This document shows positions 20,266-28,190 of a stretch of 64,000 bases of DNA, one piece after another. This stretch comes from Bog-473 sp963745665 (lineage in GTDB: Bacteria; Actinomycetota; Acidimicrobiia; Acidimicrobiales; RAAP-2). The DNA is taken from the NCBI GenBank assembly GCA_963745665.1, contig CAVUYE010000003.1, forward strand, positions 744,001-808,000, written 5' to 3'. Made by a program: the position numbers and the translations under genes. The notes below the pieces were generated by a model. The model was not told the DNA's origin. It searched no databases and saw only the letters and a list, made by a program, of their open reading frames with translations. The first letter of the stretch is position 1. Each line of letters begins with the position of its first letter.

Positions 20266-20736
20266 TCAGTCGGCGGGCATCTGCCGGTTGAGCGACGGGG
20301 ACACGAGCCCGGCCAGGCCGCGCAGGTTGCCGATCGTCACGTCCAACCAGTCGAACGAATCGCGCCAGAGAGTGATCCTCCCGTCCTCGCCCACGACGAA
20401 GCGGCCGTAGACCCAGAAGCGCGTGGCGAAGCGGCCGAAGTTGAGCTCGTCGATCCGGTCCGTGAGCACGACGTCGCCCTCGGTGGCCACGTGATTGAAG
20501 TGGACGTTGAAGCCCATCCGTCCGGGCCGGAGCCACGGGCGAGCGATGCGCTCCAGCCGGTCCCGGCCCCTGATGGTAGGCAGCGACACATTGACGTAGA
20601 CGAGGTCGTCGGCCACGAGGTCGAGCGCCGCGTCGACGTCGAAGGCGGCGAGGGCGCGCAGGAATCGCACAACCACGTCGGCGGGCTCGGCGGCCGGGTG
20701 TGCGGCGGGGGGCTCGGGACTCTGCAGGGTCGTCAT
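20266..20736 (-). CDS. Limonene-1,2-epoxide hydrolase-like (NTF2-fold) protein
   Basis: 156-residue protein of the limonene-epoxide-hydrolase/SnoaL NTF2-like fold. The text 'VVLTDRIDELNFG' and 'WVYGRFVVGEDGRITLWRDS' followed by 'FDW' matches the Arg-x-Asp and second Asp of the LEH catalytic triad, so epoxide hydrolysis is plausible. Related members act on steroid or terpenoid epoxides. The first 20 residues are Pro/Ala-rich. The start overlaps the stop of the large membrane protein gene upstream by 4 bases (ATGA), implying co-translation. True substrate unknown. Confidence 0.75.
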   Translation of the reverse strand: MTTLQSPEPPAAHPAAEPADVVVRFLRALAAFDVDAALDLVADDLVYVNVSLPTIRGRDRLERIARPWLRPGRMGFNVHFNHVATEGDVVLTDRIDELNFGRFATRFWVYGRFVVGEDGRITLWRDSFDWLDVTIGNLRGLAGLVSPSLNRQMPAD

Positions 20737-23000
20737 GGCTCCCCATTGTCCCCTCGCTGTGGCCCGCCGTCGACCGCCGCCCGCCGCCTCCGTCGCCACA
20801 CCAGGGGTGCAATGGCCACACCCACGAGGACCACGAGCGCCAGCGCGAACAATGCGTCGTAGGAGCTGTACCCGTCGTAGGTGAAGGACACCGTGTGCAC
20901 ACCCGGGCCCACCACGACGCCGACCAGGGCGGGCGCCACCATCACGGTCGGAGTCGGGCGGCCGTTCACGGTGGCGTGCCACCCAGGGTCGTAGGAGGCG
21001 CTGAGGACCACCGTGGCCCGCCGCGTCGTGTGCACGACGGCGCGCGCGGCGCCGTTCTGCAGGTCGGCATCCTCCGTGATGACACGGCCGGGCGATCCCC
21101 GCAGGGACGAGGCGTCGGGCGCGGTCGGGGTCGACGCCTCCTGCCCGTTGAAGGCCACCGTGAGGTCGCGCTGCTCGTTGACGAGCGGTGATTCGAGCAG
21201 GGTCGTGCTCTGCGAGCCGACGTCGGCGCGGGTCGCCGTCAGTGTGCCCGTCGTGTCGTAGACGTGGATGTAGCCGGTGTGGGGGAGCGTCCACAGGCAG
21301 TAGTCCCCCGAGCAGCTCACCTTGTCCGCCTCGACCGGCGACGCCATGTCGGCCGGCGTGATGATGTAACCGATGCCGAAGAGCGGGTAGTCGCCCGGGT
21401 TGGTCTCGTCGAAGAAGTACTCGGGATCCGTCATGAGCGACGCCGTGCGCAAGGTGTAGCCGACCTCGTCGATGTCCTTGCTCTCCAGGTACTTGAAGAC
21501 GGGGACGGCACCCACGAGAAAGTCGTTGCCCCAGTTCGTCGGCGCACCGGCATAGACGCGCCCGTTGGGGTGGGCGCGCACGTAGGCCAACAACCGGTCG
21601 ATCTGGGGATCCTGCTGCGCGTCGGCGTCCGCCTGCAGGCCGATGTTGGTCGCGTTGTGGGCGTCGTAGGTGTCCATGCTGCTCCAGGCCGGAGCGAGGA
21701 CGATGATCAGCGCAACGATGCACAACCCGGCCACGAGGCCGCGCCCGGCCGGCTGCGCCGCCCAGCCGCGGCACTCCTCGGGGAGCAGCGCCAACGCCTC
21801 CCGGAGGACGAGCTGCCCGAGGAAGACGAGGCCGATGCCGGCCAACAGGATGCCCGACAGCATCACGCCCATTTGGAAGCGCCGGATGAAGATGTCGCTG
21901 CTGCCGGGGACGATGTCGTAGAGGCTCCCGAAGGTCGTCCGCCCGAACGTCATGAGCAGCGTGACCACCCAGATGACGACGAGGGCCCGGCCGGCCACGA
22001 ACGAGCGCCAGCGGGCGATGCACACGCCGATCCCGACGGCCACGAGAATCGTGATGACGGGCAACCACGGCAGCCAGTGGTTGTTGTCGTAGAGGTTCCC
22101 GCTCACCAGCCACCACAGGATCTGGCGGGCGCCGTAGCCGTTCTCGAGCCCGGTGCCCTCCAAGACCTGGTTGCGCGCCGCCCAGTGGGACTGCTGCAGC
22201 AGTGGGACGATGACCCAGGCCGACGCCAGCGCGGCCGCCGCGCCGAGCAGCACGGCGCGCCCGAGGCGGCGCCACAGGTCCGACGGCACCAGGAAGGGCC
22301 ACACCACGAGTGGCACGAAGGCCAGGTAGCCGGTCTCGTAGTGCAGCGCGACCGTCAGCATGATGAACAGGACGGCTCCGAACGCGCCACGCCGCGACGA
22401 CAGCGCCCGGTACGTGAAGCCCCACGCCAGGGGGAGCGTCCACGAGGCCCACAGCTGGGTCCACACACCGAAGCCGGCCCAGACGTAGGCGTTGGTCTCG
22501 TAGCCGATTCCGGCGGCCGAGGCGAGGAAGGGCGCCACTGCCGACGCCGCTGCAGCGGTCCAGCGGCTCAGGCCGAAGAGCCGACCGCTCCAGTAGACGG
22601 CGATCGGCCACAGGGCCAGCAGGAGATAGAGGGACCAACGGAACACCGTGTCGGGGTTCTCGACCGTGCCGATGAGGCCCGAGATCATGGACGGCAGGCT
22701 CTGGTAATGGAGGAATTGGGGCGAGCCGAGCCCGAGATAGGGGAACCAGCTCGTCAGAGGGAGATGCCCCGCGCTGATGCGGGCGGCGGCGGCGCGCACC
22801 ATCTGCTCGTGCAGGGAGCTGTCATCGAGGTAGGGCACGGCGCGCAGCTCGGGCCGCAGCTCCCACAGCCCCCAGGCCATGGAGAGCGCGACCAGGATCC
22901 AGGGGCCGAACCATGCCGCAGGCCGGCTCCGCGCCGCTGGTGTTGTCGGCGCGGGCACGGCGGAGGAGGAGCCGGGTGCCTCCTCCTGAAGCATGGTCAC
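20733..23000 (-). CDS. Large polytopic membrane protein, YfhO-like / GT-C glycosyltransferase-like
   Basis: 755 residues with about twelve hydrophobic helices. Features: first helix 'WILVALSMAWGLW', extracytoplasmic Asp-containing loop 'VPYLDDSSLHEQM' resembling the acidic first loop of GT-C enzymes, helices through about residue 440, and a large external domain (about 450-715). That domain ends in 'SASYDPGWHATVNGRP' and 'HTVSFTYDGYSS', the C-terminal signature of YfhO-type proteins, followed by a last helix and an Arg-rich tail. Probably transfers sugar from a polyprenyl-phosphate donor at the outer face, but the acceptor is unknown. Coupled to the LEH-like gene. Confidence 0.7.
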   Translation of the reverse strand: MTMLQEEAPGSSSAVPAPTTPAARSRPAAWFGPWILVALSMAWGLWELRPELRAVPYLDDSSLHEQMVRAAAARISAGHLPLTSWFPYLGLGSPQFLHYQSLPSMISGLIGTVENPDTVFRWSLYLLLALWPIAVYWSGRLFGLSRWTAAAASAVAPFLASAAGIGYETNAYVWAGFGVWTQLWASWTLPLAWGFTYRALSSRRGAFGAVLFIMLTVALHYETGYLAFVPLVVWPFLVPSDLWRRLGRAVLLGAAAALASAWVIVPLLQQSHWAARNQVLEGTGLENGYGARQILWWLVSGNLYDNNHWLPWLPVITILVAVGIGVCIARWRSFVAGRALVVIWVVTLLMTFGRTTFGSLYDIVPGSSDIFIRRFQMGVMLSGILLAGIGLVFLGQLVLREALALLPEECRGWAAQPAGRGLVAGLCIVALIIVLAPAWSSMDTYDAHNATNIGLQADADAQQDPQIDRLLAYVRAHPNGRVYAGAPTNWGNDFLVGAVPVFKYLESKDIDEVGYTLRTASLMTDPEYFFDETNPGDYPLFGIGYIITPADMASPVEADKVSCSGDYCLWTLPHTGYIHVYDTTGTLTATRADVGSQSTTLLESPLVNEQRDLTVAFNGQEASTPTAPDASSLRGSPGRVITEDADLQNGAARAVVHTTRRATVVLSASYDPGWHATVNGRPTPTVMVAPALVGVVVGPGVHTVSFTYDGYSSYDALFALALVVLVGVAIAPLVWRRRRRAAVDGGPQRGDNGEP

Positions 23001-23108
23001 GGCGCACCATGATGCCGAGTCGACGGACCGCTGTCTGTTCGGCGACCACGGGGATCGCCCGCGCCGGATGTCGCCGCTTTCGTCCCCGGTGGGCTAGAAC
23101 CCCACCTT

Positions 23109-23181
23109 GGGGCTGTAGCTCAGTGGTCAGAGCAGGGGACTCATAATCCCTGGGTCGTGGGTTCGATCCCCACCAGCCCTA
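23109..23181 (+). tRNA. tRNA with CAT anticodon (Met, or Ile2 if lysidine-modified)
   Basis: 73 bases folding as a cloverleaf. The acceptor stem is GGGGCTG/CAGCCCT, D-arm GCTC...GAGC, anticodon stem GGGGA/TCCCT with loop CTCATAA (anticodon CAT), and T-arm GTGGG-TTCGATC-CCCAC; the discriminator base is A. CCA is not encoded. Elongator Met and lysidine-dependent Ile tRNAs both carry CAT; the first reading is more usual, but identity elements were not compared quantitatively. Confidence 0.93.
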
Positions 23182-23253
23182 CGAGTTGGCAAATTCCCCA
23201 TAGGCCGAGCCAGCGTTATAAGAGTTGGGTCGTGAGCTACCAGGAGGAAGTCC

Positions 23254-23415
23254 ATGCCCATGCGATATCCGAAGGACTTTCGTCGAGCCGTCTGCGCACG
23301 ACTCAAGGCTAAGTTCCACCCATGGAGTTTGAAGCTCTCCACGCAGCATCCGTCCAGGCCTGACTCTTACAAGCGTGGTTCGGGATTAGGGGTCAAGGTC
23401 AAGTTGCGAGTGTGA
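23254..23415 (+). pseudogene. Transposase OrfA N-terminal fragment
   Basis: A 53-codon ORF with a good ribosome site (AGGAGGAA, 4 bases before ATG). Residues 3-17 (MRYPKDFRRAVCARL) look like the N-terminus of IS3-family OrfA helix-turn-helix proteins. The rest does not continue the family pattern, so this appears to be a truncated remnant 72 bases downstream of the tRNA. No inverted repeats or OrfB are visible nearby. Could be a coincidental match, as only about 15 residues support it. Confidence 0.45.
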
Positions 23416-23583
23416 GCTGCGCGTGACGCCGCGGTAAACAGAACGCCGCCGATGGTTGTGTGCGACCAAAACGGGTAGAACTACTCCCCCGTTGCAAATC
23501 TGCGCAAGAGATGAGCGCCACCCGTGTTCATCACTTAGCACGTCGCCTATGGACGGGGGAAGTCCGTGGCAGGGGGAGGGACC

Positions 23584-25587
23584 ATGTTGCACTCGAGCGC
23601 CCGCCGGGCATCGCAGACTGACCAAACATCTCTTCGACCAGTGCGGAGGGGCGTGCGGCGCCTCAACCACCGCTCTCGCCGGGTGACCGCCGCACTGCTC
23701 GTGCCGGCGCTCGTCGCAGGTCTGCTCGCCGCCGGTTTCGCCTTCTTCAGCGATGCGTCGGACGCGTCCAACCCGCCTCCCCTCGGCATCTATCTCGGCT
23801 ACGAGAATACGAGCGGCGTGAGCTCGCTGGGGAGTGCCATCGGGCAGCAGCCGGCCTACGCCATGGACTACCTCGATGGCACCTCCTGGTCGACCATGGA
23901 GTCCAGCGCGGCCAGCGAAGCGGCAGCGTGGAGCGGCTCGGGCTATTCCATGACCTTCTCAGTCCCGATGCTCCCGAACTCCGGAGCCACGCTGGCCGAC
24001 GGCGCGTCCGGGGACTACAACGCCTACTACCAGCAGATCGCGCAAGGGCTCGTCGCCAACAACGAGGCGAGCTCCATCGTGCGTATCGGGTGGGAGTTCA
24101 ACGGCAGCTGGATGCCGTGGTACGCCGACTCGTCCGACGCGTCCGAGTTCGTCTCGTTCTGGCAACAGGCCGTCACCGCCATGCGCTCCGTCTCAGGCGC
24201 CAACTTCCAGTTCGAGTGGTGCCCCAACGGCGGCGACACGACGGACAACATGTCCAGCTTCTACCCCGGCAACTCGTACGTCGACATCGTGGCCGAGGAC
24301 GTCTACGACCAGGCCTGGGGAACCTACCCCGGTGAGTCGCAGAATTTCTCCAACCTCGAGACCGTGGGCAACGGCCTCAACTGGCTCACCTCGTTCGCCG
24401 CCCAGCAGGGCAAGCCGGCCGCGCTGGGCGAGTGGGGGCTTGGCAACGGGCCAGGCAACGCCGGCCAGCCCTACACGGCAAGCAACCAACAAGTGTCCGG
24501 GGGCGACGACCCCGCCTTCATCGACGACATGGCGCAGTGGCTGGCGAGCAACCACGTCTACGAGGCCACCTACTTCGACTATGAGTCGATGGCGCTGAGC
24601 CCGCAGCAGAATCCGAACTCGTACAACGCCTTCCTCAAGGACTTCGGGCCGGGCGGAGTGGCCGCCGGCTCTGCCGGCTCATCACCCACGACACCCGCCC
24701 CGCCACCGGCGACAACGACAACCACGGCCCCGCCACCGGCGACAACGACAACCACGGCCCCGCCGCCGACCACCACCACAACGACGACCACGCCGCCACC
24801 GCCGACCACCACCACAACGACGACCACGCCGCCACCGCCGACAACGACAACCACGGCCCCGCCGCCGACTACTACCACCACCGCGCCGCCGCCCACCTCG
24901 ACGGACTCGCCGCCGCCGCCGCCGACCACCACCACAACGACGACCACGCCGCCACCGCCGACCACCACCACAACGACGACCACGCCGCCACCGCCGACAA
25001 CGACAACCACGGCCCCGTCGCCGACTACTACTACCACCACCGCGCCGCCGCCCACCTCGACGGACACGCCGCCGCCGCCCACCACGACCACCACCACGAC
25101 CACGACGACGACGCCACCAACCGACGTGTCCCCACCTGCCCCCAGCGGGCCGCCGCCGGGCAGCATGACGATCACCACGCTGCAGTCGAGCGCGGACTCG
25201 GCCACGGTTGGTGACGAGTCCACCATCGTGTTCACGGTGACGGTCACGCCGGCGGTGAACGAGACGGTGGGGGTCTACGGCGACGGCGGCCTGTTCAAGC
25301 TGTGCCAGGTGACCGTCACCACCGCCGATGGAAGCGGGACGTGTGCGCTCGGCGACGAGGAGCTTGGCCCCGTCCTTTACCTCGCCGGTGCGGTGACCTT
25401 GTCGGGCTCGGACTTCATGGGGTCGTTCTCGAACCCGGTGACCTTCGTCATCGACATGCCGAGCGGACCGGCCGCGCTACCGACGTCCGCCTTTGCCGGC
25501 CCGAGAGGTGCTACTGGTCACGGTCTCCGTCCGCCCAGGCAACCGCGCCACCGGTCAGGTTCTCGGCCGTCCACCCGGCGTCGCTGA
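23584..25587 (+). CDS. Secreted GH26-like beta-mannanase with Thr/Pro linker and C-terminal Ig-like domain
   Basis: Exported polysaccharide hydrolase of about 667 residues. N-terminus: 35 basic residues then a hydrophobic core ('VTAALLVPALVAGLLAAGFAF'). Catalytic domain (about 60-370) with 'IVRIGWEFNGSWMPW' (acid/base Glu, about 171), 'FEWCPNGG' and 'ALGEWGLG' (nucleophile Glu, about 282), all in GH26 positions. Then about 140 residues of Thr/Pro/Ser linker, and a domain of roughly 100 residues ('MTITTLQSSADSATVGDEST'). The final ~25 residues are Arg-rich and overlap the convergent rhodanese gene, so the natural stop may have been lost to an indel. ATG 23584 is preceded by GGGGGAGGG. Likely acts on mannan-type plant or fungal polymers. 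Confidence 0.8.
   Translation: MLHSSARRASQTDQTSLRPVRRGVRRLNHRSRRVTAALLVPALVAGLLAAGFAFFSDASDASNPPPLGIYLGYENTSGVSSLGSAIGQQPAYAMDYLDGTSWSTMESSAASEAAAWSGSGYSMTFSVPMLPNSGATLADGASGDYNAYYQQIAQGLVANNEASSIVRIGWEFNGSWMPWYADSSDASEFVSFWQQAVTAMRSVSGANFQFEWCPNGGDTTDNMSSFYPGNSYVDIVAEDVYDQAWGTYPGESQNFSNLETVGNGLNWLTSFAAQQGKPAALGEWGLGNGPGNAGQPYTASNQQVSGGDDPAFIDDMAQWLASNHVYEATYFDYESMALSPQQNPNSYNAFLKDFGPGGVAAGSAGSSPTTPAPPPATTTTTAPPPATTTTTAPPPTTTTTTTTPPPPTTTTTTTTPPPPTTTTTAPPPTTTTTAPPPTSTDSPPPPPTTTTTTTTPPPPTTTTTTTTPPPPTTTTTAPSPTTTTTTAPPPTSTDTPPPPTTTTTTTTTTTPPTDVSPPAPSGPPPGSMTITTLQSSADSATVGDESTIVFTVTVTPAVNETVGVYGDGGLFKLCQVTVTTADGSGTCALGDEELGPVLYLAGAVTLSGSDFMGSFSNPVTFVIDMPSGPAALPTSAFAGPRGATGHGLRPPRQPRHRSGSRPSTRRR
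24697..25130 (+). repeat. Thr/Pro-rich linker repeats inside the GH26 gene
   Basis: Imperfect tandem DNA repeats encode blocks of PPP(P)TTTTT and a longer unit ending in 'APPPTSTD(S/T)PPPP' that occurs twice (about 24840-24915 and 24995-25075). They form a flexible, probably O-glycosylated spacer between catalytic and accessory domains. Such repeats are prone to slippage, so the copy number here may vary between strains or assemblies. Confidence 0.8.
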
Positions 25588-25819
25588 GCGCCTGCGCGGC
25601 GGCGGCCGAACGGCCCCCGACGTGGCAGGCCACTACCACGGTGACGTCCTGGGGGATCTCTTCGAGGCGCTGACCGAGCTCCCCGAGCGGGATGTTGATG
25701 CCGATGGGATAGGCCCAGGCCACGACCTCGTCCGGTTCGCGCACGTCGACGAGGAAGACGTCCTCGCCCCGCGCCAGGCGCGCTTTGACCTCAGCGGGCT
25801 CCACCTCGGCATAGGGCAT
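25511..25819 (-). CDS. Rhodanese-like sulfurtransferase
   Basis: Single-domain rhodanese of 102 residues. 'DVFLVDVREPDEVVAWAYP' is the conserved entry strand and the active-site loop reads 'ACHVGGRSAAAAQAL', with the persulfide-forming Cys in CHVGGRS. Typical cytosolic sulfur carrier of the GlpE/PspE class. Convergent with, and overlapped by, the 3' end of the GH26 gene (77 bases), which is unusual and may reflect an indel in that gene. Confidence 0.88.
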   Translation of the reverse strand: MPYAEVEPAEVKARLARGEDVFLVDVREPDEVVAWAYPIGINIPLGELGQRLEEIPQDVTVVVACHVGGRSAAAAQALSDAGWTAENLTGGAVAWADGDRDQ

Positions 25820-25881
25820 GACCCCACCCTATGTGCGGCGTCGAGCGTGCCCCGGGGCGCCTGGTGCACGCCAGTACGCTG

Positions 25882-26092
25882 GTGCGATGTTGCGTCCTGA
25901 AAACTGGACCAGACCTGCGGGTGCAAGTCCCGTCTGGGTAATCGCCGGAGAGCCCAGTAGCAGGCCCCGGTTCGTCATCGAGAGGTGGCGGGCTGAGCGG
26001 GGTGTCAAAAGCCTCTTGGGAGCCGGATGAGTCGAGAGGTTCACGTCCGGTTCTGCGAGAGCCGGGGGGTGAGATTCCCCCCGGCCACTCAC
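25882..26092 (+). mobile_element. Group II intron remnant A (domains V and VI plus scraps)
   Basis: A perfect-length 34-base domain V lies at 26020-26053: GAGCCGGATG... with a GAGA tetraloop ...CGTCCGGTTC. It is followed by a domain VI hairpin (about 26057-26090) with a bulged A and the 3' end AC at 26092. Upstream sequence 'GGGTGCAAGTCCCG' (about 25920) is of the type seen in group II introns, and GTGCG at 25882 could be the 5' end. At about 211 bases it is far too short to be a complete ribozyme, so most of domain I is missing. The 3' end abuts the reverse-transcriptase fragment at its YADD position. Confidence 0.6.
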
Positions 26093-26641
26093 CTCGTGGT
26101 GCTGTGCTCATCTCAGAGCAAAGCCGAGGAGGCCCAAAGGCAGGCCACTGCCATCTTGGGCGACCTCGGTCTTCGCCTTCACCCGGACAAGACCCGAGTG
26201 GTCGACCTCCGGGAGGGGAAAGAAGGCTTTGACTTCCTCGGGTGCCACCTCCGTGCCCGCATGTCCGGCAAGCTCTGGGAGCAACGGCGGGTCGTCCGCT
26301 ACTACCTCCACCGCTGGCCGTCGGTGCGGTCCATGAAGCGAGCCCGTCAGAGGGTCAAGGCTCTCACCGCTCGAAGCCAGGTCGGACAGCAGTTGGAGGC
26401 CGTCATCGCACGGCTCAACTCGTTCCTTCGGGGATGGGGCAACTACTTCCGCAACGGGAATGCGGCCTATAAGTTCATCGAGATGGATCGTTACGTGGCA
26501 TGGCGGCTGCGCGGCTTGCTGGTCAAGCAGCGCGGTCGCAACCTGCGGGCGGGCCAGGTGGACAAGTTGACCCGCACCTGGTTCCACGACCAGGGCCTGC
26601 ACAAGCTCATGGGCACTATCCGCTACCCGAAGGCAGCGTAA
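26093..26641 (+). pseudogene. Group II intron reverse transcriptase/maturase, C-terminal fragment
   Basis: Intron-encoded protein lacking its N-terminal half. It opens with 'LVVLCSSQSKAEEAQ', the strand right after the catalytic YADD box. It continues with 'LGDLGLRLHPDKTRVVDL', 'GFDFLGCHLRARM' (end of the RT domain), then the maturase X domain with 'RLNSFLRGWGNYFRNGNA' and the closing 'HKLMGTIRYPKAA'. Fingers, palm and the YADD box are absent, so it cannot be an active RT. It is followed at 26664 by its own domain V. Remnant B of the nested intron pair. Confidence 0.85.
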
Positions 26642-26663
26642 CCATGTCAACAAGACCGTCGGT

Positions 26664-26749
26664 GAGCTGTATGCGGGAAAACCGCACGTACAGATCGAAA
26701 GGGGGATGGGGAACCAGATCCGCAAGCCGGACACTGCGCCCCTGACTAC
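26664..26749 (+). mobile_element. Group II intron B domains V and VI
   Basis: Domain V: GAGCTGTATGCGG-GAAA-ACCGCACGTACAGATC split around a GAAA tetraloop (26664-26696, 33 bases). Domain VI follows (about 26700-26749), with a GGGG/CCCC stem and a 3' end CTGACTAC. It lies 22 bases after the maturase stop codon, the standard place. Its end is two bases before the ATG of the PH-SHOCT gene. Confidence 0.7.
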
Positions 26750-26751
26750 CA

Positions 26752-27546
26752 ATGGCACTGCCTCGGAAGTTCCTCAACGAGGACGAGGAGCTGCTCGCCG
26801 AGTTGCGCCCGCACTGGATCTTCCTCTTCGGCCCCCTGTTCACTTCCATCGGCGTCTGGGCGGGCCTGATCGTGCTGGTGATCCTGTGGCACAACGCACC
26901 GAGCTGGACGAACTACCCCGTCATCATCCTCGCCCTGATCCCGAGCCTGTGGCTGATCGGCCGCTTCGTGCGCTGGCGCTCCTACGTGGTGGCCCTCACC
27001 TCCACGCGGATCCTCGTGCGCCAGGGCATCCTCGGGCGCGACACGGTGCAGCTGCGGCTGCAGCGCATCACCGAGGTCAACATCCGCCAGGAGCTGTTCG
27101 AGCGCGTGCTCGGGACGGGCTCGCTGATCATCGACGTGCAGGGTGAGGACGACTCGCTGACCCTGGAGTACATGCGCAAGCCGGCGGTGGTGCAGCGCGT
27201 CATCAACTCGCAGATCAACGAGATCGTGGGCGGTGGCCGCCGGGAGGCCATCCCGCCCGGCATGCAGGCGCGGGACCGCTACGGCGCCCAGTACGCCGAC
27301 CGGGGCGACGCCGACGCGTCCACCGACGACACGCACTACGACGACGCGCACGACACGCCCCCCTTCGGCGTGGGCGGGACCCCGACGACGACTCCGACGC
27401 CGGCACCGACGCCGGCACCGACGCCGGGCACACCCCCCTTCGAGATTCGGGACCGGCTCATTGAGCTCGACGATCTGCGCCGCCGAGGCATCCTCTCCGA
27501 GGAGGAGTTCGCCGCCAAGAAGAGCGAGCTGCTCAACCGCATTTGA
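26752..27546 (+). CDS. Membrane PH-domain (bPH2, YdbS-like) protein with SHOCT tail
   Basis: 264 residues. Two helices ('FLFGPLFTSIGVWAGLIVLV' and 'PVIILALIPSLWLIGRF'), then a bacterial PH domain with 'YVVALTSTRILVRQGILGRD' and 'LQRITEVNIRQELFERVLGT'. A Thr/Pro linker of about 70 residues follows, and a C-terminal SHOCT motif 'IELDDLRRRGILSEEEFAAK'. SHOCT segments are thought to mediate oligomerisation. No ribosome site precedes ATG 26752 because the group II intron B ends two bases upstream. The gene may be translated leaderlessly or poorly, or its former leader lies beyond the intron. Function unknown. Confidence 0.85.
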   Translation: MALPRKFLNEDEELLAELRPHWIFLFGPLFTSIGVWAGLIVLVILWHNAPSWTNYPVIILALIPSLWLIGRFVRWRSYVVALTSTRILVRQGILGRDTVQLRLQRITEVNIRQELFERVLGTGSLIIDVQGEDDSLTLEYMRKPAVVQRVINSQINEIVGGGRREAIPPGMQARDRYGAQYADRGDADASTDDTHYDDAHDTPPFGVGGTPTTTPTPAPTPAPTPGTPPFEIRDRLIELDDLRRRGILSEEEFAAKKSELLNRI

Positions 27547-27641
27547 GGGCCGCGGAGGGAGCGCCCGCCAGGGTCTTCGCGACCCCGGTGCAATGGCCGG
27601 GGCCGCGTGGGAGCATGCTCCCCAACCGAAATGAGGGCTCC

Positions 27642-27902
27642 ATGTATGCACACGTCGTCGCCGTCGATATCACCGATGCCGAGGAAGCCGTCAAGGGACT
27701 AAATGAGCTCATCCCCAATGTGAAGGCGACCCCTGGCTTCGTGGCCGGCTACTGGATCCGCCTCGACCAGTCGCACGGGGCCTCCGTCGCCGTGTACGAC
27801 ACCGAGGAGCACGCCCGCGCCGCGGCACCGCCGGTCGGGGGCGGCATGGGCGGCGTCACCATCACAAGCGTGCAGGTCGGCGAGGTGCTGGGCAGCGCCT
27901 GA
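27642..27902 (+). CDS. Small dimeric alpha/beta-barrel (ABM-like) protein
   Basis: 86 residues: 'YAHVVAVDITDAEEAVKGLN', 'LIPNVKATPGFVAGYWIRLD' and 'ASVAVYDTEEHARAAA' give the beta-alpha-beta pattern of antibiotic-biosynthesis-monooxygenase-like ferredoxin folds. No catalytic residues can be claimed. ATG 27642 preceded by GAGGG is preferred over an upstream in-frame ATG at 27543 whose extra 33 residues look like intergenic translation. Role unknown; many such proteins bind heme or small aromatics. Confidence 0.65.
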   Translation: MYAHVVAVDITDAEEAVKGLNELIPNVKATPGFVAGYWIRLDQSHGASVAVYDTEEHARAAAPPVGGGMGGVTITSVQVGEVLGSA

Positions 27903-27944
27903 GGCAGGAGAGGCCCCGCCGGGCCGCGGACTACCGTTGGAAGG

Positions 27945-28190
27945 GTGAGCGACCCTCGATACCGCTGTGACGGCTGCGGCAACCTCACCCGCTTCGACGT
28001 CACCGTCTCGCAGACCACGAAGTCCTTCCACCACTACAGCGTGGGCGGCGACCTCGTCGTGGAGGAAGAGGAAGTGCTCGCCCGCATGGTGGACGACGTC
28101 GTCTGCCGCTGGTGCGGCCACGGCCGCAGCGTGGTCGAGCTCACCGGCGAGGAGCTCTCGGAGCCCGGCGAGTCGTCGAAGGTTTCGTGA
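27945..28190 (+). CDS. Small double-CxxC zinc-ribbon protein
   Basis: 81 residues beginning at GTG. Two cysteine pairs, 'YRCDGCGNLTRFDV' near the start and 'VCRWCGHGRSV' about 50 residues later, suggest a zinc ribbon. The middle is acidic ('VVEEEEVLARMVDD'). Similar short proteins are widespread in actinobacteria without known role. Its stop overlaps the GTG start of the thioredoxin-like gene (GTGA), so the two are probably translationally coupled. Confidence 0.7.
   Translation: MSDPRYRCDGCGNLTRFDVTVSQTTKSFHHYSVGGDLVVEEEEVLARMVDDVVCRWCGHGRSVVELTGEELSEPGESSKVS

Noticed and set aside
21264..23012. Very long open frame on the plus strand opposite the YfhO-like gene
   Set aside because: High-GC codon bias on the minus strand opens the complementary frame; the translation is low-complexity Arg/Gly/His with no domains.
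24697..25130. Regularly spaced short repeats resembling a CRISPR array
   Set aside because: The repeats are in-frame coding for Thr/Pro, with no unique spacers, no conserved repeat length and no cas genes nearby.
24579..25247. Gly/Val-rich open frame opposite the Thr/Pro linker
   Set aside because: Mirror of the repetitive linker DNA, not a gene.
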